From Limnospira fusiformis SAG 85.79 (GTDB lineage: Bacteria > Cyanobacteriota > Cyanobacteriia > Cyanobacteriales > Microcoleaceae): a stretch of 64,000 nucleotides of DNA. Positions 28,241 to 35,473 of this stretch are shown here, piece by piece; positions within the stretch are counted from its first letter, which is position 1; the number at the start of each line of letters is the position of its first letter. Location of the stretch: contig NZ_CP051185.1 of the NCBI RefSeq assembly GCF_012516315.1, positions 5,895,363 to 5,959,362 on the forward strand, written 5' to 3'. The notes below the pieces were generated by a model. That model worked only from the letters and a program-made list of their open reading frames with translations. It was not told the DNA's origin and did no database searches. A program made the translations under genes and the position numbers.

Positions 28241-28459
28241 TCAATGTTCAGAGGGGTTAATAGTATCGATATCCGCACTATTTCCGCGCACGGAAGGCAG
28301 TCTTTCCACTAATCCCATATCAAAGGCAATATCTGGCAACTCCCCCACCATATATTGTCCGGCTTGCCAAATGCGATTAGGGGTAAAACACATCTGGCGC
28401 AGTTCCACCACTTCCGTGGGTTCAAACATTTCCCTACACATTCTTCTTTCTAGTCCCAT
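28241..28459 (-). CDS. Small hypothetical protein, 72 aa
   Basis: I do not recognise the family. The ATG at 28459 overlaps the last ten bases of the K+ channel gene, an arrangement typical of translational coupling, and this is the main argument that it is expressed. The protein has two cysteines close to methionines (RRMCREMFE and [10 protein letters not shown]) and ends hydrophilic. There is no membrane segment. It is 28 bp upstream of the chosen bioF start. It could also be a chance frame, since base composition is not decisive. Confidence 0.5.
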   Translation of the reverse strand: MGLERRMCREMFEPTEVVELRQMCFTPNRIWQAGQYMVGELPDIAFDMGLVERLPSVRGNSADIDTINPSEH

Positions 28460-29325
28460 TCTTCTATAATCTCCTCTTTTTTGATTCTATGACGGGCGTG
28501 TTTTAGGTCATTACTATTAATCATTTTACCACAGTGGGGGCATATAAATGTAGTGACTTGATATTTTTGGGCTTTTCTTTCCTCAATGACCTCCGCAAAG
28601 CCAGAGGCGATAATACCTGCGGGAAGTGCAATAATACCAATACCAGTGATGGCGAGAACCGCCCCCAATAATCTCCCCCAGGGGGTAATGGGATAAACAT
28701 CACCATAGCCAACGGTCGTCAATGTGACTACCGCCCACCAAATGGCTAAAGGAATATTAGCAAACTGTTCTGGTTGGGCTTCATTTTCCAAAAAATAGAT
28801 GATACTCCCGGAGAAAAATAACAAAATTATCACCATACCCAGAGTCATAATTAACTCTTCTTTTTTATTGTTTAATACACTTTTAATTAGGTTAAATGAT
28901 TTAAGATATCGAGTCAGTTTAAAAAACCGCAAAAATCGAATTAAACGAAATAAACGCGCCGCCCTCATATCGGGAATCATCATCGGCAAGTAAAAGGGTA
29001 AAACTGCCATCAAATCAATTAAAGCCAAAGGGGTAAACATATATTTAATTCGTCCCCACAATGGATGCTTGTAATGTTCATCTATGGTACAAGACCACAG
29101 CCTTAAAAGATATTCGATGCTAAAGGCAGCAATGGAAAAATATTCAAAGTTTTGGAATAAAACATAATATCTTTGTCTCAAGTCAGCGACAGTCGCCAAA
29201 GAAACTGCGATGACATTGAGGACGATTAAAGTAATAATAAAAAAATCAAAAATTTTACTAAATGAATCATGGATAGTCCAGACTTCTAAAATGAGGAAAA
29301 GTCGTCTTTTTAATTTTGGTAGCAT
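28450..29325 (-). CDS. Voltage-gated-type potassium channel (ion transporter)
   Basis: 291 residues with six predicted membrane helices and a pore loop. The selectivity filter TLTTVGYGDVYP (about residue 197-208) identifies a K+ channel. The S4-like segment RAARLFRLIRFLRFFKLTRYL has regularly spaced Arg residues, as in voltage sensors. The final helix is GAVLAITGIGIIALPAGIIASGF. The C-terminal tail carries ICPHCGKM, a single CxxC that looks like half of a zinc ribbon, followed by a basic and then acidic stretch. It is on the inner membrane; regulation cannot be inferred. The small ORF at 28459 overlaps its stop. Confidence 0.9.
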   Translation of the reverse strand: MLPKLKRRLFLILEVWTIHDSFSKIFDFFIITLIVLNVIAVSLATVADLRQRYYVLFQNFEYFSIAAFSIEYLLRLWSCTIDEHYKHPLWGRIKYMFTPLALIDLMAVLPFYLPMMIPDMRAARLFRLIRFLRFFKLTRYLKSFNLIKSVLNNKKEELIMTLGMVIILLFFSGSIIYFLENEAQPEQFANIPLAIWWAVVTLTTVGYGDVYPITPWGRLLGAVLAITGIGIIALPAGIIASGFAEVIEERKAQKYQVTTFICPHCGKMINSNDLKHARHRIKKEEIIEEWD

Positions 29326-29441
29326 GATTCATAAACCCAGCTAATGTGATGACTTTATTATAAAACACGAAAAGCAGCGATCGCGTAATGATTACCCGAT
29401 CGCCACTTTCACAATTGTCAACTTAGGGAATAGCCCCAGTC

Positions 29442-30668
29442 TTACCGACTCAAGTTAGCATCCTGTAGTTCCCCAGGACGCACCGCGATTTGTTCCGTAG
29501 CATTTCCTCGTCTCACTTCCAGTCTTAAAGGCTTCCCAATTTGGGCTTTTTCGACAACCCTCTGTAGTTGGTCTGCTTGAGTAATGGATTTACCATCAAT
29601 TTTAGTCACCACATCACCGCGACGTAAACCGGCGTTGGCGGCTGGACTGTCAGGAATAACCTGAACTACCAAAACTCCATCAATTTCAGGAATCATCACC
29701 ATGGAGTTAGGATCACTATTAAACTCCTGAGCTAATTCTGGTGTTAAAGTAATCATCCGAATACCAATAAAAGGATGAGGGATTCTTTCACCCCTGGCTA
29801 AATTGTCTTTAATAGCCTTAGCGGTATCAATAGGAATGGCAAAACCAATCCCTTGACCATCAGCGCGAATGGCTGTATTTATGCCAATTACTTCCCCTTG
29901 TTCATTTAACAAAGGTCCCCCAGAATTTCCAGGGTTAATAGCGGCATCTGTTTGGATAAATTCTAGGCGTTTATCAGGGATTCCTACCTGAGAACTAGGG
30001 CGGTTTAAAGTGCTAACAATTCCTAAAGTCACGGTATTATCTAATCCGAGGGGATTACCAACAGCGATCGCCCAATCTCCTACCTGTACTTCCGCCGAAT
30101 TTCCCAACTTAGCCACTGGTAAATTATTACCATTAATCTTAACCACCGCTAAGTCAGAAGGTTCATCAGCGCCTTTAACTTCTCCTTGAAATTGGCGACC
30201 ATCTCGCAGGGTGACGGTAACTTTATCTGCACCTCGGACAACATGGGCGTTAGTTAAAATCATCCCATTACTGTCCACAATAAAACCCGAACCTTGTCCC
30301 CGTTGTTGATATTCCCGGGGAAATTGTGGCATATCTTCCCCAAAGAAACGCCGGAAAAATGGATCATCAAAAAAAGGTTGAGGAATATTAGTAGAAACAG
30401 TCCTTTCTGTATCCAATCGCACTACCGCCAGACCCACACGATTGACAGCATCGGAGACAAAATTTCCGACCCTTTGGGGGACACGCGCCACCGTTTCCGG
30501 TGGCGTATTTGATGCCATTACTACTTCCTGCTTAATGGTCGCCTGGGCTACAGGGGTTAACCAATCAGGAAACAATCGCAGGAATCCTAAAGTTAACCCT
30601 ACACTCAACACAATGGCGATCGCATAACCGCCAAACTGACCAAAATTAGATCCTTTTTTGTCTTGCAT
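29442..30668 (-). CDS. HhoA/HtrA-type serine protease (DegP family)
   Basis: About 408 residues. An N-terminal hydrophobic segment (YAIAIVLSVGLTLGFLRLF) acts as a signal or membrane anchor, so the enzyme works in the periplasm or thylakoid lumen side. The trypsin-like domain has the triad His in LTNAHVVRGADK, Asp in PSDLAVVKI and Ser in PGNSGGPLLNEQ. One PDZ domain follows (about 300-395: VVQVIPDSPAANAGLRRGD, VTKIDGKSITQADQL). One PDZ places it with HhoA, HhoB or HtrA of cyanobacteria, which remove misfolded proteins. ATG 30668 has GGGAG eight bases upstream. Confidence 0.92.
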   Translation of the reverse strand: MQDKKGSNFGQFGGYAIAIVLSVGLTLGFLRLFPDWLTPVAQATIKQEVVMASNTPPETVARVPQRVGNFVSDAVNRVGLAVVRLDTERTVSTNIPQPFFDDPFFRRFFGEDMPQFPREYQQRGQGSGFIVDSNGMILTNAHVVRGADKVTVTLRDGRQFQGEVKGADEPSDLAVVKINGNNLPVAKLGNSAEVQVGDWAIAVGNPLGLDNTVTLGIVSTLNRPSSQVGIPDKRLEFIQTDAAINPGNSGGPLLNEQGEVIGINTAIRADGQGIGFAIPIDTAKAIKDNLARGERIPHPFIGIRMITLTPELAQEFNSDPNSMVMIPEIDGVLVVQVIPDSPAANAGLRRGDVVTKIDGKSITQADQLQRVVEKAQIGKPLRLEVRRGNATEQIAVRPGELQDANLSR

Positions 30669-30701
30669 TAACCAGTCTCCCAACAAGCATTTGATTATAT
30701 T

Positions 30702-30971
30702 TTAGATAGCCGGCCACAAAATATCACTAGCTGTTTTAAACCAGCCATTCACCTTGCGCCATAACCTTTCAGGCTGATCATCTACCACCTCAGAGGCGAT
30801 AGTTTCCACATCTACAACTGTGGCATTTTCCCAATCGTCCCGTTCAAAATTCCGAATCGGACGGGTAGAAGATGCCATATTTTCCGATTCAATTAATTTC
30901 CTTTTCACCCAGTCACGAACTTCTCCGGTTTGATTGATTACCAAATTTTCCCAGGTAGTTTGAGAGTTCAT
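30702..30971 (-). CDS. Small hypothetical protein between hhoA and dnaJ
   Basis: About 89 residues, family not recognised. It is hydrophilic and has two Trp-rich ends (WENLVINQTGEVRDWV and RLWRKVNGWFKTASDILWP). No signal peptide or membrane helix is seen. AAGGAG precedes the ATG at 30971 at good spacing, which supports translation. It lies about 30 bp before the protease gene and 35 bp after dnaJ on the same strand, so dnaJ, this gene and the protease gene probably form one stress operon. Confidence 0.65.
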   Translation of the reverse strand: MNSQTTWENLVINQTGEVRDWVKRKLIESENMASSTRPIRNFERDDWENATVVDVETIASEVVDDQPERLWRKVNGWFKTASDILWPAI

Positions 30972-31006
30972 AGCTTCTCCTTTTGGTGAGTGGTTATACA
31001 TCTTAC

Positions 31007-31987
31007 TTAATTAAGCCAATTTTCTAGGTTTTGACGAGGGTTAAAACTGCTGATTTGTTGTAGTTCTTGGTATAGTTGTCGTTGGCGATCGCTTAAAGTT
31101 TTCGGTGCTACCACCTTGAGCCGCACAATCTGATCACCTTGTCCCCCTTTAGGAATCGGCCAACCCTTACCTCGCAGCCGCAGAGACTGTCCCGATGCCA
31201 CCCCTGGGGGAACCTTCATTGTCACCTTACCCGAAGGGGTAGGAACCTGAATTTCCGCCCCTAAAACTGCCTCCTCTGGAGTAATTCCCACCTCACAAAT
31301 TAAATCATTTCCATCAAACTGAAAAAACGGATGTGGTTCCAGTTCAACAGTCAAATATAAATCCCCTCTTTTTCCAGAAGTCGGACTAACTCCCCCCTTT
31401 CCTTTTAAGCGAATCCGACTATCAGGCTTCGCGCCTGGGGGAATTTTAACCTTAATTGTTTCTCCATCCAAGTTAAATTTCTTTTCCACCCCCTTAAAAG
31501 CCTCCGAAAAAGTCAGAGGCAATGTGGCCGTAAAATCGCGGGGCGGTACTTGTTCATAACCCCTATTACCGCCGCCAAAAAAGTCGCCAAACTCATCAAA
31601 AGCACTATAACCGCTACCATTGGGATAGCCGTAGGGCTGGCGAGGATTACCGCCAAACCTGCCTAGTAACTCATTAATAAAGTCATCAAAATTACCATAT
31701 TGGTTAAAGTCAAAATCACCTACCCCTCCCGGTGGTGGTCCCGCACTAGAAGGGTCCCAATATTTCCCAAATTGATCATACTTCTGTCGTTTATCGCGAT
31801 CGCCAAGAACCTCGTATGCTTCATTAATATCCTTAAATCTTTGTTCCGCAGCGCGATCGTTAGGATTCACATCAGGGTGATATTTCCGCGCTAAGTTCCG
31901 GTAGACTTTTTTGATCTCCTGTTGACTGGCATTCTTATCCACCCCCAAAATCCCATAATAATCTTTATAGTTCATTTTAGATGACAT
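31007..31987 (-). CDS. dnaJ: DnaJ-type co-chaperone (CbpA-like)
   Basis: About 326 residues. The J domain is at 5-70 with the HPD signature in [15 protein letters not shown] Gly/Phe-rich region follows (about 85-150: [24 protein letters not shown]), then two C-terminal peptide-binding domains ([36 protein letters not shown]). There is no zinc-finger region, so it is a class B, CbpA-like J protein acting with DnaK. A strong site (GGAGG) precedes ATG 31987. The promoter region includes an inverted repeat at 32031-32078, and an intron lies further upstream. Confidence 0.9.
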   Translation of the reverse strand: MSSKMNYKDYYGILGVDKNASQQEIKKVYRNLARKYHPDVNPNDRAAEQRFKDINEAYEVLGDRDKRQKYDQFGKYWDPSSAGPPPGGVGDFDFNQYGNFDDFINELLGRFGGNPRQPYGYPNGSGYSAFDEFGDFFGGGNRGYEQVPPRDFTATLPLTFSEAFKGVEKKFNLDGETIKVKIPPGAKPDSRIRLKGKGGVSPTSGKRGDLYLTVELEPHPFFQFDGNDLICEVGITPEEAVLGAEIQVPTPSGKVTMKVPPGVASGQSLRLRGKGWPIPKGGQGDQIVRLKVVAPKTLSDRQRQLYQELQQISSFNPRQNLENWLN

Positions 31988-32030
31988 CAGCAAGCACCTC
32001 CTTCGCACGCTTATCTACAAGATAACAAAA

Positions 32031-32078
32031 TTGGGAATTGGGTTCAAAGCCAGATCACCTTTACTTCCCCATTCCCAA
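32031..32078. repeat. Inverted repeat in the dnaJ upstream region
   Basis: TTGGGAAT (32031-32038) and ATTCCCAA (32071-32078) form an 8-bp stem, extending to about 11 of 12 bases with a loop of about 30 nt. It lies roughly 45 bp upstream of the dnaJ start. It may be a regulatory stem or the remains of a dispersed repeat. The CIRCE heat-shock operator is not seen. Confidence 0.4.
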
Positions 32079-32158
32079 CTTATTACCTCTTATATTAGCA
32101 GTCTAGTCGCTGGTTTGGTGGGTTCAGAGTACATATCAGCCAGCCAGATCAGCATTCA

Positions 32159-33068
32159 GTTATGGTCGAAAGGGAAGTCACCTTCCCTAACTCCAATTCA
32201 AAACCGTGCTTGATATTTTCACATCACACGGCTCCTGATGTGGATACCCTATTGTCAGTAGGAACAAGGTTACGACCCCTCGCTTTATGACTTCAACTTT
32301 AGGAGCTTTATGCCACACGTAGTCTTTAAACTCGTTTTCGCCACTATACTCCTATTTATTGCAGTCTCTATATCCACACCGTGACTAGTGGGCATATCCC
32401 AACCATTACAGTTAGGCATTGGCTTTCAGTCACATCCTTTCCCCTTATGGGCATTCGCTTACACTTTTCACTACTTTACGAGATGTACTCGCAGAGAGCC
32501 CAATAGGGGTTTAAACGTTCCGTATATATGGGTATTCCATCTTTAGATTTGTCCTTTCCACCGGGGTAAAATTAAAGGTCTGTGTAGGTAGTGTGAAGAA
32601 ACTCCTACTTTTCCCCTTGCTCTTTTGAGCGCAGCGTGTCAACCTATTTCGCTACTTAATGTTGACGATGGTTCAGGCCAGACATTCGGTTTCCCTAATC
32701 ATGGATGGTTGGCAGTGGTCGGATTTTGGGAATAGGTTTTCCCTCACGCCTTCCGTTCCCCGCTTAAATCCCAGATTTGTGATTTCTGAAACTTGGGGTG
32801 GCTATCGCCGTTACTCTTTCCCATAATCGCTCCAAGTAAGTTATAATACTCCTCCTAGGTAATACTTGGACGGTGTATTGCGATTTCTTAAAATGGGATT
32901 GACCATGAGTTCCCTACCTTGCTTAGAATCACACCTTCCTAAGCGTTGGGACATATATACAGTTAAGGGGTAAACTGGTTGACAGTTTATCTCCCTCTAG
33001 GAGGTTATTTCAGGCATTGCAGCCTTATTTCACTCCTAAACGTCTCGCACCTCCTAAACGTCTCGCAC
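32159..33068 (-). mobile_element. ORF-less group II intron (chloroplast-like type)
   Basis: Read on the minus strand, this stretch of about 0.9 kb begins with GTGCGAG, the group II 5' consensus, and ends with ...CGACCATAAC. Domain V is clear at 32198-32234: GAGCCGTG, a GAAA-type loop after GATGT, then CACGGTTTTGA. Domain VI follows at about 32165-32195 with the stem AGGGAAG/CTTCCCT. The consensus agrees with the cyanobacterial chloroplast-like class. There is no reverse transcriptase ORF; domain IV is very short. The exact 5' base is ambiguous because 18 bases are duplicated (33050 or 33068). It lies just downstream of hsp20 and in the same orientation. Splicing competence is not shown. Confidence 0.8.
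33033..33068. repeat. 18-bp tandem duplication at the intron 5' end
   Basis: On the plus strand, CCTAAACGTCTCGCAC is present twice, 18 bp apart (ending at 33050 and 33068), so the first 18 bases of the intron (GTGCGAGACGTTTAGGAG on the minus strand) occur as a direct duplication. This leaves two possible 5' splice sites. Confidence 0.85.
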
Positions 33069-33090
33069 CTTCACCTACATTATAACTGAT

Positions 33091-33531
33091 TTAAGCCAGA
33101 TCGACCTTAACCACCCGATTTTTTTCTTCCTCAGCTTTAGGGAGAGTCAGGCTAAGAATGCCATCTTTATATTCTCCATGAACATTAGTATTTTGGACCC
33201 GAATTGGTAGAGGAATCACCCGGCGGAATTTACCATAGCGAAACTCACTGCGGGTTACTCCTTTTTCTTCCGTGTGTCTTTCTAATTTCCGTTCCCCACT
33301 GATAGCAATAGAATCCGCTGTTACCTGTACATCAATATCTTCGCGATTCATTCCGGGAACTTCTAATTTCAGATGTAAGGCTTCCGGCGTTTCCTGAAGT
33401 TCCGCTGCTGGTACAAATGCAGAACCCACATCTTCCGAAGTAGTAGTTAAGCTATCAAACAAGTGATTCATTTGACGTTGCAGAGTGTCAATTTCCCGGA
33501 AAGATTCCCAATTAAAACTAATGATTGCCAT
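33091..33531 (-). CDS. Small heat-shock protein (Hsp20 family)
   Basis: 146 residues, the typical size of the cyanobacterial Hsp17/HspA group. The alpha-crystallin domain covers about 38-140 with FVPAAELQETPEALHLKLEV and the signature ISGERKLERH. GILSLTLPKAEEEKNRVVKV ends the domain; the C-terminal I-x-I motif is replaced by V-x-V-type residues. The protein protects membranes and unfolded proteins during heat and light stress. The 5' UTR has AGGAG before the ATG and a possible short hairpin. It is about 20 bp from the 5' end of the group II intron. Confidence 0.93.
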   Translation of the reverse strand: MAIISFNWESFREIDTLQRQMNHLFDSLTTTSEDVGSAFVPAAELQETPEALHLKLEVPGMNREDIDVQVTADSIAISGERKLERHTEEKGVTRSEFRYGKFRRVIPLPIRVQNTNVHGEYKDGILSLTLPKAEEEKNRVVKVDLA

Positions 33532-33565
33532 AATCTTTGCTCCTGTTTTATATCCTGGTTTACTT

Positions 33566-33583
33566 GAGGTTATCTCTTACCTC
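33566..33583 (-). promoter_or_regulatory. Possible 5'-UTR hairpin of hsp20
   Basis: On the minus strand GAGGT and ACCTC can pair with an 8-nt loop, about 35-50 nt upstream of the hsp20 ATG. Short 5'-UTR hairpins act as RNA thermometers in the Synechocystis hsp17 mRNA, but here the stem does not cover the AGGAG site, so this is only a candidate. Confidence 0.25.
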
Positions 33584-33843
33584 TTGTCTTACAGAATAGT
33601 CAATTTATCTTAGTTTTGGATTCGGTTTTAAACACTGAGAATATGGCAATAACCGAACTGCTTTAGTTTCCCTTGGTGGTACGTTAAACCGTACCTTAAT
33701 GGTCGTGAAAAGTGAACCCACCCCCATCATTCATTAATCCAGATAGTACCCCGGTCTCAGCCGGATTTCCGACTTGCCTTGCCTTTTCCCCAGAAGCAGC
33801 GTTATATTTAGACAATCCACACTCTGAGGGTACTGAGGGTACT

Positions 33844-34050
33844 ATGAAAATTTGGGTCAACGAACAGCTAGATCCCAATGGTATTGTCTATTCTTGCATT
33901 GCTTGTTGTGACGAAACTCAAGCTATGGAATGTCATGAGTCTTTCCAAAACAATCTCACCGAAACTCAAAAGCAAATGGGTTGGGTCGCCAAACTCCGCA
34001 CTGTCGAGTCTTGGGATGATGTCCCTGTTAGCGCTTTAAAACTCAATTAG
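33844..34050 (+). CDS. Small cyanobacterial hypothetical protein, 68 aa
   Basis: The start is placed at ATG 33844 (MKIWVNEQLDPNGIVYSC) because two copies of the 9-bp word TGAGGGTAC lie directly upstream (33825-33842) and contain GAGGG, which could serve as ribosome-binding sites. An upstream frame of 44 codons is open but has no typical coding character. The protein has a CxxCC group (SCIACCDE) and a later Cys (MECHES), which could bind a metal. There is no membrane segment. The function is not known to me. It is divergent from hsp20. Confidence 0.6.
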   Translation: MKIWVNEQLDPNGIVYSCIACCDETQAMECHESFQNNLTETQKQMGWVAKLRTVESWDDVPVSALKLN

Positions 34051-34064
34051 CACCCCCATCAAAT

Positions 34065-34093
34065 TAAAATCCAGCCCCAAAGTACCGGGCTGG
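34065..34093 (-). terminator. Terminator of msrB, possibly bidirectional
   Basis: CCAGCCC (34071-34077) pairs with GGGCTGG (34087-34093). On the minus strand the stem is followed by ATTTTAATTT, about 45 bp downstream of the msrB stop. On the plus strand the tract after the stem is poorer in T, so termination of the small plus-strand gene is less certain. Confidence 0.6.
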
Positions 34094-34137
34094 ATTATCT
34101 AAATATTCTCGGTGAGACTTACTAAAAACCCATTAAC

Positions 34138-34536
34138 CTAGTCAGTCTTTTGAAAGTCTAGGGAAGCCGAATTCATGCAGTAACGCTTTCCTGTCGGTCT
34201 TGGTCCATCCTCAAAAACATGGCCTAGGTGAGCATCACACTTAGCACAGAGTACCTCTACCCGGCGCATAAACAAACTATTATCCTGTTCATATCGGACA
34301 CTATTTTCCGAAACCGGTTCCCAAAAACTTGGCCATCCCGTACCGGAATCATATTTGGTTTCTGAGGTGAATAACTCATTACCACAGCAAACACAACGAT
34401 AAACACCCTTTTCTTTGTTATCGTAATATATGCCAGTAAAAGCGCGTTCAGTCCCCTTTTTCCGGGTGACTTTGAACTGTTCTGGTGTTAGCTGTTGCTT
34501 CCACTCTGCCTCAGTTTTTTGTACTTTCTCAACCAT
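34138..34536 (-). CDS. msrB: Peptide-methionine (R)-S-oxide reductase
   Basis: 132 residues, repairs methionine-R-sulfoxide in oxidised proteins. Two CxxC zinc sites are visible: [11 protein letters not shown] and [13 protein letters not shown]. The catalytic cysteine is in [12 protein letters not shown] near the C terminus. [12 protein letters not shown] is the strongly conserved substrate-binding segment, and the N-terminal part has [23 protein letters not shown] 34536 is the start. The nearby protease, chaperone and Hsp20 genes make this a protein-protection neighbourhood, though msrB seems to be a separate unit. Confidence 0.95.
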   Translation of the reverse strand: MVEKVQKTEAEWKQQLTPEQFKVTRKKGTERAFTGIYYDNKEKGVYRCVCCGNELFTSETKYDSGTGWPSFWEPVSENSVRYEQDNSLFMRRVEVLCAKCDAHLGHVFEDGPRPTGKRYCMNSASLDFQKTD

Positions 34537-34594
34537 AAATGAGTCACTCCGATTTGTGTTCTCCCAAAGCCTAACTTAAAGCCTAACTTAAAAC

Positions 34595-35023
34595 CTAATT
34601 CAACGCCAGCCATTTTTGAGCATTCAGGCGCTGAACCACCCCAAACACCAGCAAATCTAAAGTAATCCGGCGCTCATCTCCCAAAAATCCCTCGATCGCC
34701 GATGGTTGAGTACCATTAGCCGCCCAGGAAAAAAACTTTGGACCCTTAATATCTTCTTGGGGAAAGTAGATATTAAACTTCCGTGCGCCACCTTCCCAGC
34801 TTCCCGTCACCTGCCAACAATCTTCTGCAATTTGTAGGCTAGGCGGAAACTTAGCCTTGACTAATGCCACATCGAGATCTGTAATTCCCTGTTCCTCCAG
34901 GGCTTTCTTAACCGCCGGAATATAATGATTTTCGATAAACTCTGGAAACGGCTTATCCTCCACTGCGGGGGGTTTCTCCTTTTTCGCCTTGGCGGCCGGT
35001 TTTTTCTTTTCTTCTTCTGACAT
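34595..35023 (-). CDS. DUF2996 family protein
   Basis: 142 residues. The Lys/Ala/Pro-rich N terminus (about 1-25) is followed by a compact domain: FIENHYIPAVKKALEEQG, SLQIAEDCWQVTGSWEGGARKF and KFFSWAANGTQPS, then LGDERRITLDLLVFGVVQRL. I recognise this as the DUF2996 family of cyanobacteria and plastids; its function is unknown to me, although its distribution suggests a link to photosynthetic membranes. No membrane helix is clear. It lies about 60 bp upstream of msrB. Confidence 0.75.
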   Translation of the reverse strand: MSEEEKKKPAAKAKKEKPPAVEDKPFPEFIENHYIPAVKKALEEQGITDLDVALVKAKFPPSLQIAEDCWQVTGSWEGGARKFNIYFPQEDIKGPKFFSWAANGTQPSAIEGFLGDERRITLDLLVFGVVQRLNAQKWLALN

Positions 35024-35473
35024 CGATAGTTCCTGAGTTACAATTCACCCAAACGTATTCTATCGCTATTCGATCGCGATCGCCTTCCCCCAACAAACCT
35101 CCCCACTTTCCACAACAGTCACCCTCAGATAATCACATCAGTTTTGCTAATCTATGCCCCTCCATCTATTTAATATTCCAAAGATTGTTAAGAATTAATA
35201 CATTTTTATTGCTAATCTCTCGCAAAAAGTTGACGAGATTCTGGGGGTTATGGTATCCTCAGATAAATCGCATCCAAGGGGTTCCTGTGTCTTGATGCCA
35301 AAATAGAGGCTACAACCCTGATTATATCGTCGCCTAAATTATTCTCTCACCACAAGTTAAAATTCACGATGCACGAGTTTGGAAGCCAAAAGCGATCGCC
35401 ATTTTCTGAGATGTTGACAAAATCGACATTATGTGCATAGGATGCAATTTTCCGCAGTGAGGGAATTTAAAGG
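35024..35473 (+). promoter_or_regulatory. Upstream region of the antiporter-Usp gene
   Basis: About 450 bp without a gene between divergent transcription units. Candidate promoters on the plus strand are TTGACA at 35414-35419 with a weak -10 about 17 bases later, and TTGACG near 35231 followed after about 18 bases by TATCCT. The first would give a leader of about 30 nt before ATG 35474. HIP1-related words occur near 35080 and 35390. I see no tRNA or clear structured RNA. Confidence 0.4.

Noticed and set aside
32031..33090. Short open frames inside the intron as a maturase remnant
   Set aside because: No reverse-transcriptase motif; domain IV is too short for an ORF.
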